Positions 43,807 to 52,263 of a stretch of DNA of 64,000 bases are shown piece by piece. Numbering within the stretch: position 1 is the stretch's first letter; each line of letters starts with the position of its first letter. Origin of the DNA: BJGV01 sp964194745 (GTDB lineage: Bacteria; Pseudomonadota; Gammaproteobacteria; Burkholderiales; Nitrosomonadaceae); the NCBI GenBank assembly GCA_965248035.1, contig OZ252054.1, positions 2,356,001 to 2,420,000 of the forward strand, given 5' to 3'. A model generated the notes under the pieces. That model was given only the letters and a program-made list of their open reading frames with translations, did not search any database and was not told the origin of the DNA. The position numbers and the translations under genes are program-made.

Positions 43807-45540
43807 CTAGATATGATGGGGAGTCACACTAGTTTTTCCCTTCTCTAATTTAAAACATACTGCACCTTTTTCGTTGCTTTTCAGACTTAGCACGTATCCG
43901 TGCTGTTCTGCCCAGCGATAAGCTTGATATAAGCCAGTGCCGAGGCCAGTTTCAGAGTCAACAGTATCATGAAAAAGTTTGGAAGCAATCGTTTTAGGAA
44001 TTGAGTCGCCACTGTTACATACTGTTAGCGTTACCGAATCGACAACGCTAAGATGTACCGCAACATTTATGTTTGTTTCTGTCATACGTTTCTTGCGTGC
44101 ATTGTCTAGCAAATTATCAGCAACATTTTCAAACACTGCCGATGGAATTAGTTGTGTCGAAGTCGAAGCAATGGCAATATCAAATTTGATATTACGACTA
44201 TGGTAACGATTTTTAAGTAATTTCCACCAATCTGTAGCAGCTACGTATTCTCCGCTGGGTTCCTTTTGTGGCGCACTCAGTTTGCTCAAGGTTCGTTCCA
44301 GGCGATGAGTTAACGTGGGCAGCTGGCGGTTAAGCATTTTTTGGAAATTCTCAGTTTTTCCTGTCTGCGTTGCTTGTTGTCCTGCCGATATCAGCGTATA
44401 AAGCGATTGAAGCAGGTTTTTGACATCATGTGTGAGACGTGACCCAGTTTCATAAATTGTTTGTAATCGTGTCATACGCTGCAGGATATTTTCTCTGTAT
44501 TTGGTCTCGTAAAATTGGCCAATAATCTGTACTAACAACCGTGTGTGTAACAGCACTGCTGTTTTTACTTTATATTTGGCGGCAATCTTGATTCGTAGTT
44601 GTCCCACTTCTAATTTTATTGGATAGTCGCTATCTTCTCCCAATTTACCGTCGTTGCTTGGCGATTGCCATGTGACACCCTTAATCCACGGTAGGTCTGA
44701 TAATTGTCGCATCGCCGCCTCTAGAAATCCTGCAGCTTCTTGCTCTAGCTCAGATGCTTGGGCAAGGTTCGAGAGCCATTCATCAAGTGGTGTTCCCACA
44801 TTTAACAAGTAACGGGAAAATAGATGCTGCAGTCCCGCAAATCCAAATCGTGGATTCCACAACCACCCAAGTGTCAGTAGAAGCACAGCTAGAGAAAACA
44901 ACGCGAACGACAATGCTTCCAGATAGTTTTCTTTACCTAGAACCATGTAAGTGAAGCTGCCTGGTACCAGTACTACTACTAACAGGAACAGCAAGACGCT
45001 ATAGAAAAAATCTATTGCATGGCTGGATACGATGGGTTCGTTTTCTACTGGCATGACTGCCATACCGATCAACACTAGTAGTAATCCATACTGAGTCAGA
45101 TAACGAAGCATTTCCGTGAACATGCCTGAAGCAAACAGGTGCGGTGTTACCCACAGTAACAACAACGCCAACAGGTAAAGCATCGCTGCTAAGTAAAACA
45201 GCTGTAACCATTTGGTACGAAATGAAAATACTCTACCGCCTACTAACGCAAACAAAACTCCCAGCCAAAACGCGACAAGCCACCAATTAAGCCATAGTAA
45301 TACGCTTGCACAGGCAATACCTATGAGCGTGAGGACACCCGTAGTCACTTTATGTTCTCCACCCCACATTGGTTGCCACAGAAGAAAAATGCCTAAATGA
45401 GAAACCAGTAACGCAGGCATCCAAGGATCGTCGATTTTTAGTAATGTGGCAGCGTGTAACAGCAAGAGCATGGCAAGCATCAGCCAGTGTCTACGCAGCA
45501 CAAGAGTTGATATGATTGATTGGCTAAATGGGAGCGGCAT
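43807..45540 (-). CDS. Membrane sensor histidine kinase
   Basis: 577 residues from ATG 45540. Seven to eight membrane helices occupy the first ~250 residues, then a GAF-like linker, the phospho-acceptor helix LTHDVKNLLQSLYTLI near residue 370, and an ATPase domain with the N-box NVADNLLDNARKKR and GLGTGLYQAYRWAEQHG. It autophosphorylates on His. Located between pilin genes on the opposite strand; the only visible response regulator is the disrupted NtrC-type gene at 27051-28491, a likely partner for sigma-54 control of pilin expression. Confidence 0.82.
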   Translation of the reverse strand: MPLPFSQSIISTLVLRRHWLMLAMLLLLHAATLLKIDDPWMPALLVSHLGIFLLWQPMWGGEHKVTTGVLTLIGIACASVLLWLNWWLVAFWLGVLFALVGGRVFSFRTKWLQLFYLAAMLYLLALLLLWVTPHLFASGMFTEMLRYLTQYGLLLVLIGMAVMPVENEPIVSSHAIDFFYSVLLFLLVVVLVPGSFTYMVLGKENYLEALSFALFSLAVLLLTLGWLWNPRFGFAGLQHLFSRYLLNVGTPLDEWLSNLAQASELEQEAAGFLEAAMRQLSDLPWIKGVTWQSPSNDGKLGEDSDYPIKLEVGQLRIKIAAKYKVKTAVLLHTRLLVQIIGQFYETKYRENILQRMTRLQTIYETGSRLTHDVKNLLQSLYTLISAGQQATQTGKTENFQKMLNRQLPTLTHRLERTLSKLSAPQKEPSGEYVAATDWWKLLKNRYHSRNIKFDIAIASTSTQLIPSAVFENVADNLLDNARKKRMTETNINVAVHLSVVDSVTLTVCNSGDSIPKTIASKLFHDTVDSETGLGTGLYQAYRWAEQHGYVLSLKSNEKGAVCFKLEKGKTSVTPHHI

Positions 45541-45779
45541 ATTTTTACTGTAATCCAAAACTTAAGCGATGTCAGACAGGCTAATTATAGCTGGGGCATA
45601 GGTAAACTTGAAAAAAGCATTTTGCTACTGGCAAATAAATACAAATCAAGCTTTTAACTGTTGAGAAATCGTGCACTATGTCAAATATTCAACACATTGA
45701 CCTGGCATCTCGATAGAATTTGGGCACGTTATTGTCTTGAGTCAGCATAAATTACTTCATTTATAGCTAGTTATAAACT

Positions 45780-45795
45780 TGGCATGGGTTTTGCT
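45780..45795 (+). promoter_or_regulatory. Sigma-54 promoter of the pilin gene
   Basis: TGGCAT-N5-TTGCT, matching the -24/-12 consensus, lies about 45 bases before the pilin ATG. Pilin genes are classic sigma-54 targets, and an NtrC-type regulator gene with GAFTGA is in the same locus. Confidence 0.82.
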
Positions 45796-45836
45796 CACTA
45801 TAAGCTATCGTCAGACAATGAAAGGAGGAACAACTC

Positions 45837-46500
45837 ATGAAAGCTATATCGCGAAACCGACAATCGGGCTTTACTCTAATTGAAATTGCGATCGTACTGG
45901 TTATCATTGGTCTATTGCTAGGTGGTGTACTTAAGGGCCAAGAGATGATTAATAGTGCTAAAGTCAAGAATATAGCCAACGACTTCCGGCAGATTCCCGT
46001 TTATATTTACGGATATCAAGACAGGTTTAGAGCGATACCAGGTGATGACGCTAGAGTCGTTGCTAATATTTCCGGTACACTTGCTACCTCTCCTGCAGGT
46101 GTTCAAGGCAACAGCGTGATCAATGGACTCTGGAATTCTTCTACAAATACGGATGAGTCTTTTCTATTCTGGCAACATGTACGCTTGGCCGGACTTTCAG
46201 CAGGACCAACCAACACTGCAGATGCTACCTATATCCCACGTAACGCTGATGGCGGCATCATGGGTATACAGAGTAATGTGGGTTTTGCTACCATTACTCT
46301 ACCTACTGCCATGACTGGTACGTATATTATTTGTTCAGATGGCATTCTTGGGAAGTTTGTCAAACAGTTGGATGTCACGCTCGATGATGGCGAGCAGTAC
46401 TGGATCCGTAAGGGCAGTCCTTCAGTCCGCTCCTGGTACTGCTGTGCTTAGTTCAGCAATAGTAGATGCTAACTCCTATACAGTGTACATGGGCGTCTGA
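45837..46500 (+). pseudogene. Type IV pilin, C-terminus frameshifted
   Basis: ATG 45837 with a strong AAAGGAGG. Prepilin site RQSG-FTLIEIAIVLVIIGLL, then an MSHA-like body (GQEMINSAKVKNIANDFRQIP, FRAIPGDD, GTYIICSDGILGKFVKQLDVT). As read it ends KGSPSVRSWYCCA at 46451. Another frame from about 46390 gives TGSVRAVLQSAPGTAVLSSA and ends YTVYMGV at 46500, the normal pilin end in this group, so one base was gained or two lost near DDG. The altered tail ends in a Cys pair. Could be a real loss of the last beta strands or an error. Confidence 0.75.
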
Positions 46501-46524
46501 ACCTTGTAACAATTACTGTTCAGA

Positions 46525-46557
46525 AAGAGCTCGTTCACTGATAAACGAACGGGCTCT
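46525..46557 (+). terminator. Hairpin downstream of the pilin gene
   Basis: AGAGCTCGTTC and GAACGGGCTCT form an 11-bp stem with one G-T pair around a 10-base loop, 25 bases after the restored pilin stop. The T-run is weak (TTATGCT), so it may act as a terminator or as an RNA end protector. Confidence 0.6.
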
Positions 46558-46631
46558 TATGCTAAAGTACGGTAGCGTAGTTTGTGTATTTCGGTTTATT
46601 AAGTGAGTAGGTCGTTTCTCATTTAATAATG

Positions 46632-48614
46632 CTATCCCTGCAATAGTTTGATTTCAGCTGCTGCCAAATTTTCTTGCGCTCCACGCAATACCAGTACATC
46701 GCCTGCTTCCAGTCGAGTTTCGTCATTTGGCAGTAGTTCCCGTACGTTTCGTCTGCGCACTGCAGGGACCTCTACCAAGAAACTCGCTAAATTTAATTCC
46801 CCTAAAGTCTTGCCGACTGCTGCCGATCCAGGCGCAATCATTACGTTGAGCAATCGCGGTTGCATTCTTTCTCCAGATTCTTTTTCTTCATCGGAGATCC
46901 CGCGATAAAAACCACGGAACAAACTGTAACGCTGTTCTCGAGTTTCGCGCATGCGATTTAGTACTCGGTTAAGCGGCACCCCCAAGTGCATAAGTGCATG
47001 GGATGCGAGCATAATGCTACCTTCCATAATTTCTGCCACCACTTCTGCCGCACCAGCTTCTTTCAATAGATCGATATCTGTATCGTCTAAGGTACGTACT
47101 ACAACTGGTAGTTCCGGGCGCAGCGCCTGGACATGTCTGAGAATCTTTAGGGCCGAAATGGTGTCCGTATAGCTTACAACTAGCAACTTAGCACGCATCA
47201 GCCCGGCAGCAATCAACACTTCATACCTAGCCGCATCGCCATACACCACTGATTCACCCGCTGCTGCCGCATCTCGAATGCGTTGTGGGTCAAGATCAAG
47301 GGCAATAAACGGGACTGATTCCTTTTCAAGTAGGCGAGATGTATTCTGCCCGCTATGTCCATAGCCACAAAGAATGACATGTTGTTCTTCAGCTATAGTA
47401 TGTGCAGCAATAGTAGTGAGTTGCATGGCGCGATTCATCCATTCAGCTGCAGAGAAACGCCGAGCCATGTTTTCGCTGTGTTCAATGATAAAGGGGGCTG
47501 CCAACATGGATAACACTATTGCCGCCAATACTGGTTGCATGGTGGGGTTATCTACTATACCTAGGGTATTAGCCTGGGCCAGCAAAACAAATCCGAACTC
47601 TCCTCCCTGGGCAAGGCCCAGACCAGTGCGTACTGCAACACTTGAATCAGCCTTGAACAAGTGTGATAGACCTGCTATCAGTGAGGCTTTTATTGCTATT
47701 AGTGCTAGGAGCAGTAGTATTACCCACATAAAATTTTGTATAACGACTTGTATATCCAGTAGCATACCTATAGTTACGAAAAAAAGACCTAGCAATATGT
47801 CGCGGAATGGCTTGATATCATCTTCAACTTGATGACGATATTCAGTTTCAGAAATTAACATTCCTGCAAGAAATGCACCCAACGCCAGCGACAAACCAGC
47901 GATTCCAGTAAGCCACGCAAGTCCCAAAGTGATGAGCAACACATTCAGCACGAATAATTCAGAAGATTTCTGCCGGGCTACCAGGTGAAACCAAGGGCGC
48001 ATCAATCGTTGTCCAAAAAACAGGATAAGTGCAAGTACCATTCCAGCCTTCAGCAGAGCCAAAATAATTGTCACGCCAAGGTCCGCACCACTGCTGTCAA
48101 CTGCATGTGCCAGGGCTGGGATTACAATCAAAAGCGGCACGACTGCTAAGTCCTGAAACAACAAAACACCTATAATTTGTCTCCCATGGAAAGAGTTAAG
48201 TTCTAGCCGTTCCGTCAGCATCTTACTGACAATAGCGGTAGAAGACATAGCCAGAACTCCGCCCAAGGCAAGCCCCACTCGCCAGTCAAGCCCTATCGTC
48301 CATGTTACAACCATGACGATTAGAATGGTCGCACAGACTTGCGTTGTGCCAAAGCCAAACACAATGTGTTTCATGGTGACGAGCTTGGGTAGGCTAAACT
48401 CGAGACCGATACTGAACATTAGAAACACGACGCCAAATTCAGCCAGCTGATGAGTCACTGTCGCATCAGGTATCCAGCCCAACGCATGCGGGCCAATGAC
48501 AATCCCAGAAAGCAAGTAACCTAGCATAGGGGGCAGACGCAGAAGACGAAACACCACTACGGCCAGTACAGCAGTGGCAAGTAGGATAAGAACAAATTGC
48601 AACGTGTTGTACAT
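46632..48614 (-). CDS. Monovalent cation:proton antiporter (CPA2, KefB/YbaL-like)
   Basis: 660 residues. About 12 membrane helices to residue ~385, including GYLLSGIVIGPHALGW and SMSSTAIVSKMLTER-type core segments, then a TrkA-N/RCK domain with the nucleotide-binding GYGHSGQNTSRLLEKE and a TrkA-C domain near the C-terminus. It exchanges K+ or Na+ for protons across the inner membrane. Divergent from gshA, the first gene of glutathione synthesis; Kef-type systems are often controlled by glutathione, so the proximity is suggestive. Confidence 0.88.
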   Translation of the reverse strand: MYNTLQFVLILLATAVLAVVVFRLLRLPPMLGYLLSGIVIGPHALGWIPDATVTHQLAEFGVVFLMFSIGLEFSLPKLVTMKHIVFGFGTTQVCATILIVMVVTWTIGLDWRVGLALGGVLAMSSTAIVSKMLTERLELNSFHGRQIIGVLLFQDLAVVPLLIVIPALAHAVDSSGADLGVTIILALLKAGMVLALILFFGQRLMRPWFHLVARQKSSELFVLNVLLITLGLAWLTGIAGLSLALGAFLAGMLISETEYRHQVEDDIKPFRDILLGLFFVTIGMLLDIQVVIQNFMWVILLLLALIAIKASLIAGLSHLFKADSSVAVRTGLGLAQGGEFGFVLLAQANTLGIVDNPTMQPVLAAIVLSMLAAPFIIEHSENMARRFSAAEWMNRAMQLTTIAAHTIAEEQHVILCGYGHSGQNTSRLLEKESVPFIALDLDPQRIRDAAAAGESVVYGDAARYEVLIAAGLMRAKLLVVSYTDTISALKILRHVQALRPELPVVVRTLDDTDIDLLKEAGAAEVVAEIMEGSIMLASHALMHLGVPLNRVLNRMRETREQRYSLFRGFYRGISDEEKESGERMQPRLLNVMIAPGSAAVGKTLGELNLASFLVEVPAVRRRNVRELLPNDETRLEAGDVLVLRGAQENLAAAEIKLLQG

Positions 48615-48743
48615 AAGGAATTTTAGGGAAAAGAGATATTATGTTGAGTTTGCACGATCAATTTCATCTAGCAACTGAATAGTCTCGATTGTCGCACATT
48701 CACGGTATCCAACATACGTGGTGTTAAAATACTAATTTTTACT

Positions 48744-50090
48744 ATGCATCACCCCCATCTTCATGTCAGCCCGCACCTTACCACTGCCCTAAGCGGCGCG
48801 ATTCTTGACCTTGAGAAACGTATACTCGACGCTATGTCTGCCATCGAGTACTGGTTGCGAGGTCAATTGCAGGATCACACTGTGCCATTCTACTGTTCGG
48901 TCGATTTGCGCAACAGTGGCTTCAAGTTGGGACCGGTAGATACTAATTTATTTCCTGGGGGATTCAACAATCTCAATCCAGATTTCATGCCATTATGTGT
49001 ACAGTCGATGATGGCAGCAGTGGAAAAGATCTGTCCCGATACTCACAGCTTACTGCTGATCCCAGAGAACCACACACGCAATATTTTTTATTTACAAAAT
49101 GTGGACGTGTTGCAAACTATTTTGCGGCATACGGGAATGAACGTTCGCATCGGTACTTTATTGCCGGAAATTTCTGAGGCTACAAAGATAAATCTTCCTA
49201 GCGGTAGAAATCTCATGTTGGAACCGGTTCAGCGTAAGGGAAATCGCTTAGGCTTAGAAGACTTTGACCCGTGTGCAGTACTGCTCAATAACGATCTTTC
49301 TACTGGTGTTCCTGTCATTCTGCAGAATCTGGAACAGACTATCATTCCACCTCTTCATGCTGGCTGGGCGACACGGCGAAAATCACAGTATTTCGCAGCA
49401 TATGACAGTGTTGCACAAGAATTCTCTAGCCTGATCGGCATTAACCCATGGCTCATCAATCCATATTTTGCATTTTGTGGAAAAATTAATTTTAGCGAGA
49501 AAAAAGGAGAGGACTGTGTAGCAAGAAATGTGGATCAGATCTTGTTTGAAATTCGGGAAAAATATAAGCAATATGGCGTTAAGGAGGTTCCTTTTGTTAT
49601 TGTTAAGGCCGATGCAGGTACCTATGGAATGGGTGTCATGACAGTGAAGGATGGCGAAGAAGTACGTAGACTTAACCGCAAGCAGCGCAACAAGATGTCA
49701 GTAGTAAAAGAGGGTAAGCTGGTGACCAAAGTACTAGTGCAAGAAGGGGTGTACACTTTTGAAAGCGTTAATGAAGCAGTGGCAGAGCCGGTGATTTACA
49801 TGATTGACCGTTATGTTGTAGGAGGCTTCTATCGGGTGCACACTGGGCGTGGTAAGGATGAGAATCTCAACGCTCCAGGTATGCATTTTGTACCCCTATC
49901 TTTTGAACCAACATGTCTGTTGCCTGATCATAAATCTAGTTTAGGCTGCACCCCCAATCGCTTTTATGCTTACAGTGTGATAGCTCGATTAGCACTGTTG
50001 ACAGCAGCGATAGAGTTAGAGCGGGGTGCGGATGTTACAGGGCCTGTATTCATGACTAGCGAGAAAGTGAAATTAGCGCAGAAAAATTAG
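48744..50090 (+). CDS. gshA: Glutamate-cysteine ligase, Acidithiobacillus type
   Basis: 448 residues. Matches the distinct gshA family first described in acidithiobacilli and common in betaproteobacteria, unrelated in sequence to E. coli GshA: it opens with PHLTTALSGAILDLEKRI, has CSVDLRNSGFKLGPVDTNLFPGGFNN, and a nucleotide-binding FVIVKADAGTYGMGVMTVKD. Joins glutamate and cysteine with ATP, the first step of glutathione synthesis. Two bases before gshB. Confidence 0.92.
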   Translation: MHHPHLHVSPHLTTALSGAILDLEKRILDAMSAIEYWLRGQLQDHTVPFYCSVDLRNSGFKLGPVDTNLFPGGFNNLNPDFMPLCVQSMMAAVEKICPDTHSLLLIPENHTRNIFYLQNVDVLQTILRHTGMNVRIGTLLPEISEATKINLPSGRNLMLEPVQRKGNRLGLEDFDPCAVLLNNDLSTGVPVILQNLEQTIIPPLHAGWATRRKSQYFAAYDSVAQEFSSLIGINPWLINPYFAFCGKINFSEKKGEDCVARNVDQILFEIREKYKQYGVKEVPFVIVKADAGTYGMGVMTVKDGEEVRRLNRKQRNKMSVVKEGKLVTKVLVQEGVYTFESVNEAVAEPVIYMIDRYVVGGFYRVHTGRGKDENLNAPGMHFVPLSFEPTCLLPDHKSSLGCTPNRFYAYSVIARLALLTAAIELERGADVTGPVFMTSEKVKLAQKN

Positions 50091-50092
50091 CA

Positions 50093-51040
50093 ATGAAACT
50101 CGCCTTCATTCTTGACCAGTTAGATTCAATTAAGACCTATAAGGATTCGAGCTTTGCCATGATGCACGAAGTAGTCTCACGTGGCCATCAGTTGTTCGTA
50201 ATGCAACAGGGAGATTTGGCATGGAAGAATGGTGAGACGGTTGGGTTTTCGTGTGCGCTGGAATTGACCGGGCAGACTGATATTGGGAGTAATTGGTATA
50301 AGAAAGGAGATCTGGAGGAAGTGCCACTACAAGAATTTGATGCTGTGTTAATGCGTAAAGACCCGCCTTTCAACATGGAGTATATTTACAGCACTTACTT
50401 GCTGGAATCGGCGGAAAGCCAAGGTGTGCGTGTTATTAATAGTCCACGAGGGATACGTGATCATAACGAGAAATTCTCTATAGCAAAATTTTCACGATTT
50501 ATCACACCTACTCTTGTAACAAGGCAAGAACACCTGATTCGCAATTTTCTAAATGAATATAATGACATCGTATTGAAACCGCTTGACGGTATGGGTGGTG
50601 CAAGCGTATTTCGCGTTCACGGCGCTGACCACAACATCAGTGTGATTATTGAGACCCTTACACATTATGGTACTCGTACGATCATGGCTCAGCGCCATAT
50701 ACCCGAAATTACGCAAGGTGACAAACGTATCCTACTGATAGCTGGTGAGCCTGTACCTTACGTACTGGCACGTATCCCCAAACCGGGTGAGTCGCGAGGG
50801 AATTTAACAGCAGGTGGCTTTGGTGTGGTGAAACCACTAACTGGGCACGACCGTGAAATAGCTGAATCCCTAGGCCCATCTTTGTATGATCAGGGCCTAA
50901 TGCTGGTAGGGTTAGACGTGATTGGCGACTATCTGACGGAGATTAACGTCACCAGTCCTACGTGCATGCGAGAGATTACCGATCAGACTGGTTTTAATGT
51001 GGCAGGAATGATGATAGATGCAATTGAAAAAACGGGATAG
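50093..51040 (+). CDS. gshB: Glutathione synthetase
   Basis: 315 residues. ATP-grasp enzyme: N-terminal MKLAFILDQLDSIKTYKDSS, VLKPLDGMGGASVFRV (ATP loop), AQRHIPEITQGDKRILL, and the metal-binding INVTSPTCMREI. Adds glycine to gamma-glutamylcysteine. Co-transcribed with gshA. Frame intact. Confidence 0.96.
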   Translation: MKLAFILDQLDSIKTYKDSSFAMMHEVVSRGHQLFVMQQGDLAWKNGETVGFSCALELTGQTDIGSNWYKKGDLEEVPLQEFDAVLMRKDPPFNMEYIYSTYLLESAESQGVRVINSPRGIRDHNEKFSIAKFSRFITPTLVTRQEHLIRNFLNEYNDIVLKPLDGMGGASVFRVHGADHNISVIIETLTHYGTRTIMAQRHIPEITQGDKRILLIAGEPVPYVLARIPKPGESRGNLTAGGFGVVKPLTGHDREIAESLGPSLYDQGLMLVGLDVIGDYLTEINVTSPTCMREITDQTGFNVAGMMIDAIEKTG

Positions 51041-51599
51041 AGTTTGGGTAGAAATAGAGAAAGCTTTCAGAAGTGACTTTAGAAAGCGCAGTATGTTCCA
51101 GGTTGTCGCATAAATTCGGTGGAAAACTAAGCTAGACCTGTTGAGAAGAAATAAAAAGTGGCCGTTGAAACTACTATTCAATAGTAAGATAATCCGACAA
51201 ATCAAACTCCTTGTTAACGCTGATGAATAAAAACCAAACCTACTAGGCTCAGCCTAGTAAATTCAAAGAGCATGGTCACGGAAGCTTACATGATTTGCAG
51301 CGGAATCTACACTATCAAGATAACTCTCGAAGTTTATCGGTAGATCCTTGTTAACATTTGTGCTAACGATTTCCGTTAACACACTGGTCGACTTTCCATC
51401 GGCACTGCTTCTATCGTAGTCCTAATATTTCGTTGGATAGGTCTTGCAACACTAAGGTACTAGCGTATTAGCTGAGTTTTTTTGTGGAGTTTAATACCTG
51501 CTGTACTGGAAATCATAATATACATCTGACCAATCACCAGATACTGGCAATGCTAAAATACGTTTTATTAACTTTTGATATTCATTAGTGGGATAAAAG
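51041..51599 (+). other. Gene-free stretch between gshB and the PTS genes
   Basis: 559 bases. No supported coding frame on either strand. One hairpin, TACTAGGC-TCA-GCCTAGTA at about 51241-51259, lacks a T-run. AT-rich sequence just before 51600 presumably holds the promoter of the PTS operon, but no clear box can be named. Confidence 0.5.
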
Positions 51600-52013
51600 A
51601 TGATAGGAATTTTAATTATTTCTCATGATGGCCTTGGTGACAGTTTGATCCATTGTGTCAATCACGTCATGGGAAAAAGGCCGAAATATCTAATGCATCT
51701 TGGCGTCACTATCCAGGATGACCCCGATGTTACAGTTCCCAAAGCACTAGAATTATTAAGGCAGCTTGATCGTGGTGACGGTGTGTTGATATTGAGTGAT
51801 ATCTGTGGCGCTACACCATGCAATATTGCCAGCCGATTAGTAAGTCTCGGTAGTGTGGAATGTCTCGCTGGGGTCAATCTATCCATGTTAGTACGTGCGC
51901 TTACTTATCGTAATGAACCCCTAGAGGTAGTAGTGGAAAAAGCACTAACTGGTGGTAAGGAAGGGGTGATGCGTATTTATACGAGACCTAGTGATGCAAC
52001 ACAGGGAGGTTGA
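51600..52013 (+). CDS. Mannose-type PTS EIIA component
   Basis: 137 residues. Active histidine in ILIISHDGLGDSL (His9), then a DDPDVTVPKALELLRQLDRGDGVLILSDICGATPCN segment typical of the EIIA-Man fold. In many betaproteobacteria this EIIA is encoded with HPr and enzyme I but no permease, and serves regulation. The gene overlaps HPr by about 20 bases. Confidence 0.9.
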   Translation: MIGILIISHDGLGDSLIHCVNHVMGKRPKYLMHLGVTIQDDPDVTVPKALELLRQLDRGDGVLILSDICGATPCNIASRLVSLGSVECLAGVNLSMLVRALTYRNEPLEVVVEKALTGGKEGVMRIYTRPSDATQGG

Positions 52014-52263
52014 AATTATTAATAAACTGGGACTTCATGCGCGCGCAGCCGCAAAGATCACGCAGTTAGCTGGCAAATTCCAGAGTGAGGTGTGGCTGTC
52101 CCGCAATGACCGTAAGGTTAACGCGAAAAGCATCATGGGGGTGATGATGCTGGCCGCGAACAAAGGCTCTACCATAAATATTGAAACCATTGGTTCGGAT
52201 GAAACCGAGGCGATGCTCGAGCTGGTAAATCTGATTGGTGATTATTTCGGGGAAGATAAATGA
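51994..52263 (+). CDS. ptsH: Phosphocarrier protein HPr
   Basis: 89 residues from ATG 51994; a GTG at 51991 is possible too. Phospho-histidine in KLGLHARAAAK and regulatory serine in NAKSIMGVM, the site used by HPr kinase where present. Translationally coupled to both neighbours (20-base overlap upstream, 4-base overlap downstream). Confidence 0.93.
   Translation: MQHREVEIINKLGLHARAAAKITQLAGKFQSEVWLSRNDRKVNAKSIMGVMMLAANKGSTINIETIGSDETEAMLELVNLIGDYFGEDK

Noticed and set aside
47374..47832. 152-codon frame antisense to the cation antiporter gene
   Set aside because: The antiporter frame is conserved along its full length; the antisense peptide shows only Ala/Ser-rich composition expected of a shadow.
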